Of a DNA stretch of 64,000 nucleotides, positions 24,976 to 34,138 are shown piece by piece (position 1 is the stretch's first letter; each line of letters begins with the position of its first letter). The notes under the pieces are model-generated. The model was not told the DNA's origin. It worked only from the letters and a program-made list of their open reading frames with translations, and did no database searches. The translations under genes were made by a program, and so were the position numbers. This DNA comes from Lachnospiraceae bacterium EP-SM-12S-S03 (GTDB lineage Bacteria; Bacillota; Clostridia; Lachnospirales; Lachnospiraceae): positions 175,867-239,866 of the forward strand of contig JAJBSL010000001.1 in assembly GCA_020540725.1 (NCBI GenBank). Reading direction: 5' to 3'.

Positions 24976-26511
24976 CTATTCTGCTGCCATAAGAGTTTCT
25001 GCAAAATCTTTCATTGCTTTTGCGATTAATCCTTTTACTTCCTCTTCAGAAACACCTGAGTTATCTTCTGCACCTGTGTTTGCCTGAATTACAAATGAAA
25101 CACCATCAAAAAGGTTTGTCATACGGCCAAGGAACAAGCTTCCTTTACCAATGATCATAGCGTTTTTAATCTTACCTGCTTTGATATCTTCTACTGCAAA
25201 TCCAATGTATGGAACACCTGAAGGGATATGTCCCTGTGTTGGAGCCCATCCTGTTAAACCATGTTTTGCAGCAAATGCAGGCATTTCTTTCTTGTCAAGA
25301 TCACCTTTCTTAACAGCTAAAGCTGCGATCATCTTGTAGTTAGCTAACGGAACATCACCAGCTCCTGCAGGTTTTGTGATATCCGGATTCTGCATCTCTG
25401 GAGAGAATTTGTCGATATCTGTGATCTTTAATCCAACTCTCTCAAGTGGATCAGCAACAAGGCTTCCGATTACGTTCTGTGGAGCAGATCCTGTACCAAC
25501 TGTATGACGTCCAAGGATGTCAAGGTTGATCTCTGGGCTTTCTCCGTCATTTTCAGAAATGATCACACAGAATCCTGCAAGACAGTCCTCTAAGATCGGA
25601 AGACCTTTCTTCACGTGGTCTTTACCATTCATACCAAGTTTTGCTGTACATCCACCAGCTGTTACAGCTACACATTTGTAAGCGCCTGATTTTACAAGAG
25701 CTGCTGCTTCGATCAATGCATGTGAAGGACCAGCACAGAAACCACGAGAGTCAGAACCTGTTGCGTTTACAAGACCTGCAACTTCTGCTGCGGCTTTCGC
25801 AAAGTTTCCACCACCACGCTGGTTCATATCACCACATGCTTCCTCAGCACAGTCGATTACGTATTCAATATCAGATTTTTCGATTCCTGTATTTCTTACA
25901 GCATATAATAAAGCAAGTACACTTGTAGCTTTGCTCATTAAGTTTTCGTGCATAACGTGAGCTGAAAGGTTCACATCAATGTCATGCGCTCTCTTTACAC
26001 ATCCAACTAATTTTCCTTCAATGTAAAGTCCTTCTGCATGCTCTTCATTTACAAGATGTTCGATTTCGCTAAGTTCAACACCCTCTTCAATTTTTGCAAC
26101 GATATCTTCTGTGATGATCGGATCAGCTGCAAAAGCTTCTTTTGTTGCTGCAACGAAATCTTTGTCTAATTTTACAACTTCAAACATATCACATGTCTGA
26201 ACTAAAAGAAGGAATTCGTTCTCCGGCATAATCTCACCGTATTTACCAAATCTTTCTGCGCCTTCTTTTACTTTATCATAGTAAGGGAACTCAACTTCTG
26301 CGAGTTCATCCGGATGTGCGTTTCCAATATATACCTGGTTTGGCCAGTAGTTTACACATTCTTCGTAAGAACGAAGATGGCTTTCAAGCTCTTTTAAATA
26401 TTCAGATTCTGGGTTAACAACTCTTTCTGTTGTCTGAGTTGTTCCGTTATATACTACCATCTGTGGAGTATGTGCCAGTACATAGCTGGCTCCTTTAATT
26501 ACACTATTCAT
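24976..26511 (-). CDS. grdC: GrdC, glycine/sarcosine/betaine reductase component C subunit
   Basis: 511 residues from the ATG at 26511 (MNSVIKGASYVLAHTPQMV). Thiolase/KAS III-like subunit of protein C that forms an acetyl-thioester. Visible motifs: CAEEACGDMNQRGGGNFAK, GSDSRGFCAGPSHALIEAA and AVTAGGCTAKLGMNG, with Cys candidates for acyl transfer. A longer in-frame start is possible but passes through the terminator region. Separated from grdA by a hairpin that probably lowers its level relative to grdA. Confidence 0.95.
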   Translation of the reverse strand: MNSVIKGASYVLAHTPQMVVYNGTTQTTERVVNPESEYLKELESHLRSYEECVNYWPNQVYIGNAHPDELAEVEFPYYDKVKEGAERFGKYGEIMPENEFLLLVQTCDMFEVVKLDKDFVAATKEAFAADPIITEDIVAKIEEGVELSEIEHLVNEEHAEGLYIEGKLVGCVKRAHDIDVNLSAHVMHENLMSKATSVLALLYAVRNTGIEKSDIEYVIDCAEEACGDMNQRGGGNFAKAAAEVAGLVNATGSDSRGFCAGPSHALIEAAALVKSGAYKCVAVTAGGCTAKLGMNGKDHVKKGLPILEDCLAGFCVIISENDGESPEINLDILGRHTVGTGSAPQNVIGSLVADPLERVGLKITDIDKFSPEMQNPDITKPAGAGDVPLANYKMIAALAVKKGDLDKKEMPAFAAKHGLTGWAPTQGHIPSGVPYIGFAVEDIKAGKIKNAMIIGKGSLFLGRMTNLFDGVSFVIQANTGAEDNSGVSEEEVKGLIAKAMKDFAETLMAAE

Positions 26512-26572
26512 TTGAAGGTTCCACCTTTCTTTTAGATGTTTAAATAATATTTTTACATATACTAAAAATAAA

Positions 26573-26604
26573 GGGTGATGAAGCAAGCATTTACTTCACC
26601 ACCC
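26573..26604 (-). terminator. Hairpin between grdA and grdC
   Basis: Minus-strand GGGTGGTGAAG / CTTCATCACCC followed by TTTATTTTT. Likely a partial terminator that lets grdA be made in excess over the component C genes. Confidence 0.8.
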
Positions 26605-26652
26605 ATTGAAAACCCAAAATCAAATCAGATTTTCGTTATAAATACTTATCTT

Positions 26653-27126
26653 CTATAAATATTTACAAAATTGTTCACGAATAGATGACATCTCGCTTAC
26701 GATATCATCAACATCAAGTACCATTTCCATCATACCAACCTGCTCATCGTAAACAGCTTCATCGAATTCTTCTTTCAATTCTGGTTCACATACATGATAT
26801 ACCGTGAGTCCTAACTCGACCCCAGTCAATGGTCCTGCGAATGTTGGGTCACCTGCAGTTACTGTTTCAGCAGCTAATCCTGCTGCCTCTCCTTCTGCTG
26901 CTCCAACGATAACAACTAAATTCTCTGCACCGAATTCATCTGCAAAGTCTTTAACTCTTTTCTGATTCTCAAGATCCATTGCACCTGCGCTAGTTCAGAC
27001 GAAGCATTCAGTTGAAGAAAAAACTACTTCTCCGCCGGCTGTCTTAACGCATTCAGCGATAGCTGGTCCTGGCACACCGTCACGGTCGCCAATGATGATT
27101 ACTTTTTTACCATCTAAAATTGCCAT
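26653..27126 (-). CDS. grdA: GrdA, selenoprotein A of glycine reductase (in-frame UGA)
   Basis: 157 residues with selenocysteine at codon 44 (TGA at 26997-26995): [21 protein letters not shown]. The CFVU motif is the redox-active CxxU of protein A, which carries the Se-carboxymethyl intermediate. Start ATG 27126 ([20 protein letters not shown]) with AGGAG upstream. The frame after the UGA keeps the GrdA sequence to EQFCKYL. Two in-frame segments would be miscalled as separate or truncated genes if UGA were treated as stop. Confidence 0.97.
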
Positions 27127-27269
27127 GGCTTCTTCTCCTTCCTTTCCATTTATTTTTAGTATAAAATTTATAGTTGGAATGCTTTCACACTCCCGTAAAA
27201 ACCCTTATGGGCTTTGTACGCTTATTAAGTATACATGCTTTTATTTAAAAATACAAATGAATTTTTAAA

Positions 27270-27587
27270 TTAGATGTATTTTTTGATCATAGCTTCAATA
27301 TTAGCTTCTGTAGCGTCCTCTTTTACGAGTTCTTCTACTTTCTCTCCGCCTTTGTAAATAGCCATAACAGGAAGTCCTAAGATTTTCTGTCCGATAGCAA
27401 GACGACGAGCTTTTGTTGTGTTAAGAGATGTAAATTTTAATTTATCTCCATACTGATCAGCCATAGAGTGTACGAATGGCATTAATGCCTGACATGGTAC
27501 ACATCCATCACCAAAGAAATCTACGAAAACGTATCCTTCTGCTTCTAATACTTCTGACTGAAATGTATTCTTATCTACTTCTAACAT
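27270..27587 (-). CDS. trxA: Thioredoxin of the glycine reductase system
   Basis: 105 residues, thioredoxin fold. The active site is G-C29-V-P-C32 in place of the common WCGPC, the variant known from glycine-reducing clostridia. The cis-proline is in GLPVMAIY. Shuttles electrons from TrxB to GrdA. Lies between trxB and grdA. Confidence 0.95.
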   Translation of the reverse strand: MLEVDKNTFQSEVLEAEGYVFVDFFGDGCVPCQALMPFVHSMADQYGDKLKFTSLNTTKARRLAIGQKILGLPVMAIYKGGEKVEELVKEDATEANIEAMIKKYI

Positions 27588-27611
27588 TTTACATGTCCTC
27601 CTTGTGAAAAA

Positions 27612-28559
27612 TTATTCCATTTCGTTAATATATTTCTCGCACTGTGTAGTAGCGATCGCTCCGTCAGCGGCTGCTGTAACAACCTGACGAAGACTCTTCA
27701 CACGAACATCACCTGCTGCAAATACACCAGGGATATTTGTCTTCATGTTATCATCTGTAGGAATGTATCCTCTTTCATCAAGTTCAAGACCTTTTCCTTC
27801 GAAGATCTTTGTGCTTGGCAATGTTCCGATAAATCCAAATACACCAAACATTCCGTCTTCTTCATCAGCAACGATCTTTGTGAGCTCTCCAGTTTTTACA
27901 TTCTTAACTGTCATTTCAGAAAGGATTCCGTCTCCGCCAACTTCCTCTACAACTGTATCCCACATAAAGTGAAGTTTCGGGTTCTTGAATGCTTTCTCCT
28001 GAATAGATTTTGCAGCACGAAGCTCATCACGTCTATGAATGATTGTAACTTTTCTTGCGAATTTTGTAAGGTACATAGCTTCTTCAACGGCTGAATCACC
28101 GCCACCAACTACATATACTTCAAAGTCTTCGAAGAAGTTAGCATCACATGTAGCACAGTAAGAAACACCTTTGCCCATGAATTCTTTTTCACCTTTGCAT
28201 CCGATTGGTCTTGCAAAAGCACCTGTTGCAATGATAAGAGTTTTACCGCAGTATTCTCCTTTTGCACTGATGAGTTTCTTAACGTCACCTTCAAGTACAA
28301 CATCATTGATAACATCTGTAACACGCTCTACGCCAAATTTCTCACACTGTTCTGTCATTCTGGCAATAAGAGACGGTCCGCTTTCACCCTCAACAATCTG
28401 TCCCGGGTAGTTCTCGATTTCGTCTGTGATAGCAATCTGTCCGCCATCTTTACCTTTTTCCACGATTAATACGGACATTCTTGCTCTTCCTGCATACAGA
28501 CCTGCTGCTAAACCAGCAGGACCTGCACCCAGGATTACAACGTCATAAATTTTACTCAT
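27612..28559 (-). CDS. trxB: Thioredoxin reductase
   Basis: 315 residues, FAD- and NAD(P)H-binding disulfide reductase. FAD motif GAGPAGLAAGLYAGRA (residues 11-26), redox pair C135-A-T-C138-D, second nucleotide motif VVGGGDSAVEEAMYL, and C-terminal FAAGDVRVKSLRQVVTAAADGA. The second motif lacks the usual arginines' exact spacing, so NADH versus NADPH is open. Twenty-four bases before trxA. Confidence 0.96.
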   Translation of the reverse strand: MSKIYDVVILGAGPAGLAAGLYAGRARMSVLIVEKGKDGGQIAITDEIENYPGQIVEGESGPSLIARMTEQCEKFGVERVTDVINDVVLEGDVKKLISAKGEYCGKTLIIATGAFARPIGCKGEKEFMGKGVSYCATCDANFFEDFEVYVVGGGDSAVEEAMYLTKFARKVTIIHRRDELRAAKSIQEKAFKNPKLHFMWDTVVEEVGGDGILSEMTVKNVKTGELTKIVADEEDGMFGVFGFIGTLPSTKIFEGKGLELDERGYIPTDDNMKTNIPGVFAAGDVRVKSLRQVVTAAADGAIATTQCEKYINEME

Positions 28560-28595
28560 AACGCGCTCTCCTTCTTTCTTGTAGTTATTTATAGA

Positions 28596-29900
28596 TTACT
28601 CAAAGATTGTCTGATCTTCTACTTCTGTTGTGAGAGCATTTAATGCTTTTTCAACTAATTCTCTACGTAATTTGTATTCTTCTGCCGGCTCTAAAGCTGG
28701 ATTTCCAAGTGGGTGAGGAATAGCAATTGTAGGAACGATTCTGTTAGCTCCAACTGTCATTGAAATTGGAGTTACTGTACACATATGAACTACCGGAAGT
28801 CCAGCAGCCTCTACACTTTTAACCATCGTTGCACCGCAACGTGTACAAGTACCTCAAGTAGAAGTCAGGATAACTGCGTCAACTCCGTCAGCTTTCAGTT
28901 TCTGTGCAAATTCATCAGCAAATGCTTTAGATGATGCTACAGCAGTACCGTTACCAACTGTTGTGTAGAATTTGTTATGTAATTTTCCAATAATTCCTTC
29001 TTTTTCCATATCACGAAGAACATCTACTGGAAGAACACGGTCAGCATCTTCGTTAGCGTATACCGGATCGTATCCACCGTGAGCTGTCTCGTATGTATCC
29101 GCTGTTAAGTCCATAACACCTGTAATATCATATTCACCGTAGTGAGAAGCGTTAGAAGACTCGATGTGGTCTGGGTTTCCTTTTGGAACGATACCACCAG
29201 ATGTTACTAAAGCGATTGTTGCTTTAGAAAGATCTTTTACTGGCGGGTTTGGAGCTACTCTGTCGAATGCTGGCATTGGATACTCTGTTGTGTATGGTTT
29301 GTCAGCTAATTTCTGAAGTAACATATCTACAGCACGTCTTGAACCACGTTTCTCCTCGAAGAAGTTCACACGTACTCCGTTTGGCATGTAGTTGTCCTGG
29401 CAAGATGCACCAATTGCTTCTTTTTTCGCTAATTTAAGAGCTAATGGAGCCATTTTCTTAACGGCATCTCTTGCACCTGCTGCGTTGTTCTTTGTAGGAA
29501 CTGTGTATACTTTGTTCTTGAACATATCAGCACCTGGGTTTTCTACGTACATACCTGTTACTGCAGGGATTCCTAATTCTTCCTGAACAGCGTCACAGAT
29601 TGTACCACATGCTACACCGTAACGTCCAGCGTTGAAAGCCGGTCCTGCGATGAACACGTCTGGGTTTAATTCTTTTACCCATGCTAAAATTGTTGCTTTT
29701 GCTTCTTCAAGATTCTCGTTGAAGTAAGAGTCACCACATACGATTGTAGAGATGATTTCTGCTTCATCTTTGAATGCTGCTTTAAATGCTGCTCCAGGTC
29801 CCATTACTTCGCCGTCATGACGTTCTGCCGGGATGTGAGCTTTTTCTTCTCCACCGATCTGTGCGAAGAACTGGTTGATATAATGTACTACTTTAATCAT
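28596..29900 (-). CDS. grdB: GrdB, selenocysteine subunit of glycine reductase component B (in-frame UGA)
   Basis: 434 residues with Sec at codon 349 (TGA at 28856-28854): DAVILTST-U-GTCTRCGATMVKSVEAAG. The UGTC pair matches that of PrdB in this window. GrdB removes the carboxymethyl group from the Schiff base of glycine on GrdE and passes it to Sec of GrdA. Start ATG 29900 (MIKVVHYINQFFAQIGGEEK), the usual N-terminus. The N-terminal part has HDGEVMGPGAAFKAAF and FIAGPAFNAGRYG. Nineteen bases after grdE; only one grdB copy is seen, specific for glycine or another substrate cannot be decided from sequence alone, but the adjacent glycine riboswitch argues for glycine. Confidence 0.97.
28827..28841 (-). 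promoter_or_regulatory. Predicted bacterial SECIS hairpin in grdB
   Basis: CGTTGC ggt GCAACG in mRNA sense, starting 12 bases after the UGA. Short perfect stem with GU-containing loop inside the coding region. Confidence 0.65.
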
Positions 29901-29919
29901 TATCTTTTTTCCTCCTTCC

Positions 29920-31203
29920 CTATCTTGCACTTAAGTAACCGAAACCTGTCTCGTTTGTTGCACCAGTGATTGCCTGGATCTCAACTTCGATTGTTCCGTC
30001 TTCACGTAAGCTGTGTTCGTTACCACCAGCGATTGTGTTTACGTAATCTAATGTTCCGATAACTTTGTCAAGTTTTGGAAGTACGATTACCTGGTTAGCA
30101 TTTCCACCTGTGATTACTGCATCTGCAGCAACATCAGCATCTGCTAATGACTGAGATTTTCCATCACGTCCTGCGTATTCGTCAGTAATGATAACTGTCT
30201 TAACGCCTTCAGCTTCGATCTTCTTACAGTTCATGATAAGGTCTGTATCTGGGTTACCGAAACCTTCCTGAGATAATACGATACCATCAAGGTCTAAGAG
30301 ACGGCAAAGTTTTGCTGTCCAGTCTGATGAACGCTGTTTGTCAGCAAGGTATACGTTCTCGTTTGTAATAATGTGGCAAACGAAGTTTAATGTTTTTCCG
30401 TGTTCTTCAAATAAGTCATGAACAACACCGTTGTTTAAGTGTACATATGTAGGGTTTTTATCACATGCTGATACACAGTTACCAGATACGATCGCACCGT
30501 CCATAATTTCTGTTGGTGTCATGATTGTAGATAATGTTTTCTTAGCATCTACTCCGTATACATATGTATCGTGAAGTAATCCCTGAGACTGTAACATCTG
30601 AACGTATGCTACTCTTGGAAGTCCAGGCATCTTCTCAGCGCCTTCCATGATTCCGTATGTCTCGAATACTTCTGTCTTATCTGGTGTTAACTCACGTGCT
30701 AACTCTCCAAGGTAAACAGCTACTCTGAATCCTGCAAATCTTACAGCCGGCTCATAATCGTGCTGTTTGATTCCGTCAACAGGTTCACATACAACAACTA
30801 AGTTGTTCAATTTTGAGAATGGTGTGTATTCTGCACCAGGACCTGTCATATCGATGATACCTTCCTGGAAACCAACAATCTTACCTGCTGTAACAACAGC
30901 CATTCCTTTGAGTGCGTATGTCTTACCTTCACCAACTGTATCCACTTTACTGATAACACCCGGGAAAATTCCTCCGCGTCCTTCTACTTTAACACGTGGC
31001 TCGATAACGTCTTTAACCGGTGTGATTCTTACGCTCTCACCTGGTCTTGCAATATCAAGCTTGCAGCTTTTAATTCTTTCGTCCTCAAGAACGATTGCCT
31101 TTACAGCTTCTTCATCAACATAAAGAACACCATTTTCGATTTTAGACTCTGGTCCAAACTGAATGTCTTTGATGTTAATGTGACCTAATTCTAATCTTCT
31201 CAC
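29920..31203 (-). CDS. grdE: GrdE, pyruvoyl proprotein of glycine reductase component B
   Basis: 427 residues. Self-cleaves to two chains; the probable site is Asn242-Cys243 in VSGNCVSACDK, giving a pyruvoyl group that binds glycine as a Schiff base. Motifs: ARPGESVRITPVKDV, GFQEGIIDMTGPGAEYTPFS and DGIVLSQEGFGNPDTDL; the last resembles GAFITTEGFGNNHIDFA in PrdA, reflecting common ancestry. Start is a GTG (31203) with AGGAGG nine bases upstream. Confidence 0.96.
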   Translation of the reverse strand: MRRLELGHINIKDIQFGPESKIENGVLYVDEEAVKAIVLEDERIKSCKLDIARPGESVRITPVKDVIEPRVKVEGRGGIFPGVISKVDTVGEGKTYALKGMAVVTAGKIVGFQEGIIDMTGPGAEYTPFSKLNNLVVVCEPVDGIKQHDYEPAVRFAGFRVAVYLGELARELTPDKTEVFETYGIMEGAEKMPGLPRVAYVQMLQSQGLLHDTYVYGVDAKKTLSTIMTPTEIMDGAIVSGNCVSACDKNPTYVHLNNGVVHDLFEEHGKTLNFVCHIITNENVYLADKQRSSDWTAKLCRLLDLDGIVLSQEGFGNPDTDLIMNCKKIEAEGVKTVIITDEYAGRDGKSQSLADADVAADAVITGGNANQVIVLPKLDKVIGTLDYVNTIAGGNEHSLREDGTIEVEIQAITGATNETGFGYLSAR

Positions 31204-31271
31204 TGTAAATTACCTCCTTTTGTTTATGTGTTTATATGACCTGAAGCACTTACGCGCTTTAGTTCCCAAAT

Positions 31272-31655
31272 TTACCATGCCGTAGCCGACGGCAACGCGC
31301 TGCTGATCAGCGTATAATCTATGTAACGAAAATCTTCATAAACATCTTCTGCATATTTGTCCGATTTGAATTCAAACTTTGACACAGATGCAATTGCTCT
31401 GTCGATAATCTCCATAGATTCCATATGATACCTGTCCGGATTCTTCGCCACCATGACCGACTTATATGGCGTCTCATTCGGCTTCACGCTTCCGGATAGC
31501 GGGTGCGTAAGTAACTCATGTTTATTATATACAAAATTACGCACTTTTTTCAATACTTCTTCATATGAAATTTCTGCAAAATCCACTTCATATTCTTGTC
31601 CTAATCTATCTTTAACTAAGGGATTGTTTGTTATAATAATAAAATCTTTTCTCAT
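31272..31655 (-). CDS. grdX: GrdX family protein
   Basis: 127 residues from the second ATG (31655, MRKDFIIITNNPLVKDRLG); an ATG directly before it is possible. GrdX is the usual first gene of glycine reductase operons, function unknown. Conserved-looking motif HELLTHPLSGSVKPNETPYKS. Directly behind the glycine riboswitch leader. Confidence 0.9.
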   Translation of the reverse strand: MRKDFIIITNNPLVKDRLGQEYEVDFAEISYEEVLKKVRNFVYNKHELLTHPLSGSVKPNETPYKSVMVAKNPDRYHMESMEIIDRAIASVSKFEFKSDKYAEDVYEDFRYIDYTLISSALPSATAW

Positions 31656-31775
31656 CATTTCACCTGTTTACTGATTTCCCATATATTTAATCACCGAAAG
31701 TGCCAAAAGGCACATTCTAGGTTTATAAAAAGCCGCAAGACCACAGCAAGCCTTTGCTTTGCTCGTTATCATTAC

Positions 31776-31824
31776 AAAAAGTGGGACGGTTTGCCGCAAT
31801 AATCATCGCCATAATCCGTCCCAC
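31776..31824 (-). terminator. Riboswitch expression-platform terminator upstream of grdX
   Basis: Minus-strand stem GTGGGACGG / CCGTCCCAC with a 26-base loop, followed by TTTTTG. Lies between the glycine aptamer and grdX, so transcription of grd depends on whether this hairpin forms. A further hairpin-rich stretch (31700-31770, GTGCC/GGCAC) precedes the gene. Confidence 0.8.
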
Positions 31825-31854
31825 CTGTTCTCGTATTGCTCTACACAATCCAAG

Positions 31855-31955
31855 TTCAGAGTATAGTCCTTTTTCTGCTCCTTTTGCCTGAAAGTTTCAC
31901 CGGCTTTGCACTACCCGGCTTGCATCTTCGGCGGTTCATATGAACTCTCTCACAG
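31855..31955 (-). promoter_or_regulatory. Glycine riboswitch (single aptamer)
   Basis: Minus-strand match to the gcvT/glycine aptamer core: GAGAGAG at the start, CCGCCGAAGATGCAAGCC in the middle, AAACTTTCAGGCAAAAGGA near the end. Only one aptamer is visible; no tandem copy on either side. It controls the grd operon through the terminator downstream. Confidence 0.92.
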
Positions 31956-31988
31956 AAAAAATCTTCCCATTTCCACACTTCTGTATTT

Positions 31989-32017
31989 AGTTTACCTTAT
32001 TTTGTTCTATTTTTCAA
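31989..32017 (-). promoter_or_regulatory. Promoter of the glycine riboswitch/grd operon
   Basis: -35 TTGAAA (32017-32012), 17 bases, -10 TAAACT (31994-31989), overlapping the 3' end of the symporter gene. Confidence 0.65.
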
Positions 32018-33397
32018 CTGGTTTGGTTTAAAATTATGAAAATAATCGTTATGTACCTTCTTAACCATGCCGCTTAATGCCCACAAACCGATAACGTTCG
32101 GAATTACCATTGCACTGTTGAAGCAGTCGGCCATGTTCCAGATAAGGTCAACTTTCTGTCCGGCTCCGGCTACGATACATACCGCAACGAGTACTGCATA
32201 AACCTTCACTGCTTTGCTTCCGAATAAATATTTGATATTGGCTTCACCGAAGAAGTACCATCCGATAATTGTTGAAAACGCGAAGAAGAACATACAGATC
32301 GCAATGAAAATCTCTCCGAATTTTCCAAATACACTTGAGAAACCAACCTGTGTCAAAGCTGTACCTGTGTAAGCTGCATTTGTAAGCGGGTCAATCTCAC
32401 CAACCATACCACTTGTAAGAATAACAAGAGCTGTCAATGTAAGCACAATAAATGTATCAATAAATACACCCATCATAGCCACAAAACCTTGCTCACAAGG
32501 ATGATCCACTTTCGCTACCGCATGCGCATGTGGTGTAGAACCCATACCTGCTTCATTTGAGAACAATCCACGTCCTACTCCTCGTGCCATCGCTCTTGAT
32601 ACTGTCCATCCAAGAACACCTCCGCCAATTGCCTGCGGGTTAAATGCTCCTACAAAAATATCGTGGAACGCCTTAGGAATCATCTCACCGTTTGCAATGA
32701 TAACGACCAATGCACCTACGATATAGAACCCTGCCATGACAGGAACAATCTTCTCTGTCAAAGAAGCAATTCTCGAAATACCACCGACGAATACGAATAA
32801 TGAAATCGCTGCGATGATACCTCCGACAATCCATGGATTTACTCCAAACGCTGTTCCAAACGCATCACTGATGGAGTTAGACTGTACTGCATTTCCCATG
32901 AAACCTAATGCAAACACAATCAATACAGCAAAAACTCCTGCCAACACTTTACCAAATGTTCCTGTGAATGCTGCTCTGATATAATAAACCGGACCACCGG
33001 TTACTACACCATCATCACCGACTTGTTTGTACTTCTGTGCCATAAGCGCTTCTGCATAAATCGTAGCCATACCTAAAAATGCACTTACCCACATCCAGAA
33101 AATAGCACCAGGACCACCCATTGCAATCGCCGTTGCAGCACCTGCCAGGTTACCTGTACCTACCTGAGCTGCAATTGCAGTTGCCAAAGCCTGAAAAGAT
33201 GACATACCTTCTTTTCCGGCTTTGCCGCTTTTGCTAAAGAGACCACCAAAGGTTCTTCTGAATCCTTCACCGAATCCACGTACCTGGATGAATCCAAGAT
33301 TGAAAGAGAACCATAACCCTGTACCCACAAGTGCAACGATAAGAATCTTATCTGCGAGTACGCTTTGAACTGCCAATACAATGTCGTTCAAATTCAT
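31997..33397 (-). CDS. Alanine/glycine:cation symporter (AGCS family)
   Basis: 466 residues from the ATG at 33397 (MNLNDIVLAVQSVLADK), GGAGGG upstream. About ten to eleven membrane helices. Family motifs: SSFQALATAIAAQVGTGNLAG, GGPGAIFWMWVSAFLGM and GVGRGLFSNEAGMGSTP. Imports alanine or glycine with Na+ or H+. Its position before the glycine-responsive grd operon suggests glycine supply. Confidence 0.95.
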   Translation of the reverse strand: MNLNDIVLAVQSVLADKILIVALVGTGLWFSFNLGFIQVRGFGEGFRRTFGGLFSKSGKAGKEGMSSFQALATAIAAQVGTGNLAGAATAIAMGGPGAIFWMWVSAFLGMATIYAEALMAQKYKQVGDDGVVTGGPVYYIRAAFTGTFGKVLAGVFAVLIVFALGFMGNAVQSNSISDAFGTAFGVNPWIVGGIIAAISLFVFVGGISRIASLTEKIVPVMAGFYIVGALVVIIANGEMIPKAFHDIFVGAFNPQAIGGGVLGWTVSRAMARGVGRGLFSNEAGMGSTPHAHAVAKVDHPCEQGFVAMMGVFIDTFIVLTLTALVILTSGMVGEIDPLTNAAYTGTALTQVGFSSVFGKFGEIFIAICMFFFAFSTIIGWYFFGEANIKYLFGSKAVKVYAVLVAVCIVAGAGQKVDLIWNMADCFNSAMVIPNVIGLWALSGMVKKVHNDYFHNFKPNQLKNRTK

Positions 33398-33449
33398 AAA
33401 CAAATCCCTCCTCTTATCTATATATCCCATAGATATTTATTATAGTTCT

Positions 33450-33478
33450 ATCATAACTTATTTGTTCAAAAAGTTCAA
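33450..33478 (-). promoter_or_regulatory. Promoter of the symporter gene
   Basis: -35 TTGAAC (33478-33473), 17 bases, -10 TATGAT (33455-33450). No riboswitch in this short leader. Confidence 0.7.
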
Positions 33479-33620
33479 TAAAATTACATAAATCAAGGAT
33501 TTTTTGGTAATTAGTTCTCTATTTTCCTAGTGTTTTACCATTTTATAAGGTTTGCAGCTTATAGACCAGTTCTATATTTGTGCACTTTGCACATATTTTA
33601 ACAATCTTTTTAAACACAAA

Positions 33621-33645
33621 AGAAAAGGGACAAAGCCCCTTTTCT
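33621..33645 (-). terminator. Terminator after the yedE/tusA unit
   Basis: Minus-strand AGAAAAGGGG / CCCTTTTCT, followed by TTTGTGTTT. Confidence 0.75.
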
Positions 33646-33646
33646 T

Positions 33647-33883
33647 CTATACCATGCACTCATGCATATCTTCTTCTTCAATTCCCACCGATTGCATCAT
33701 GGCTTTTATATTCTCTCTTTCCTCTAATTCCGTACACCAGGACAATCCACAGCCTGCCGATATCACTCTCGGAACCGGAATCAATCTTCCAGGTACAGCA
33801 TGTTCTTTACACGCCTTTTCCATAGCCATGGCATCCGCTGTTGTATGAAATGTTACAATTAGTCTTAATTCTTTTTTCCTCAT
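33647..33883 (-). CDS. DUF3343 family, putative Se/S carrier-like protein
   Basis: 78 residues from the ATG at 33883 (MRKKELRLIVTFHTTADAMAMEKACK). Family layout VTFHTTADAMAMEK...PGRLIPVPRVISAGCGLSWC with paired cysteines (CGLSWC). Such proteins recur in selenium loci and are proposed to carry Se or S; biochemical role not shown. Starts one base after the stop of the tusA-like gene. Confidence 0.85.
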   Translation of the reverse strand: MRKKELRLIVTFHTTADAMAMEKACKEHAVPGRLIPVPRVISAGCGLSWCTELEERENIKAMMQSVGIEEEDMHECMV

Positions 33884-33884
33884 C

Positions 33885-34088
33885 TTACTCAATTACAATT
33901 TCGAATTCTGAGCCTTTCTCTTTGGAAATCGCTTTTCTTCCGTGATCCTTTGCGAATTTCTCCACATTGGTCTTCTGGTGAGGTTCACTGACCAGTACCT
34001 TCACAGGTCCGTTTGTTGACTTCAAAGCCTCCGCTGTCAACATCAACGGTTCCGGACAAGAAAGCCCTCTTGCATCTACTTCTTTCAT
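33885..34088 (-). CDS. TusA/SirA-like sulfur or selenium carrier
   Basis: 67 residues. The signature Cys lies in DARGLSCPEPLM (CPxP near the N-terminus), which carries persulfide in TusA. Located directly after yedE; in selenium loci this pairing is common and suggests delivery of selenium from uptake to SelD. Length is slightly shorter than TusA. Confidence 0.9.
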   Translation of the reverse strand: MKEVDARGLSCPEPLMLTAEALKSTNGPVKVLVSEPHQKTNVEKFAKDHGRKAISKEKGSEFEIVIE

Positions 34089-34138
34089 ATTATTTCCTCA
34101 CTTTCTTAGAATAACATATATTCTTTCCGATTACTATA

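Noticed and set aside
31855-31996. Tandem glycine riboswitch
   Set aside because: I looked on both sides of the aptamer for a second GCCGAAG and AGGCAAAAGGA pair and found none.
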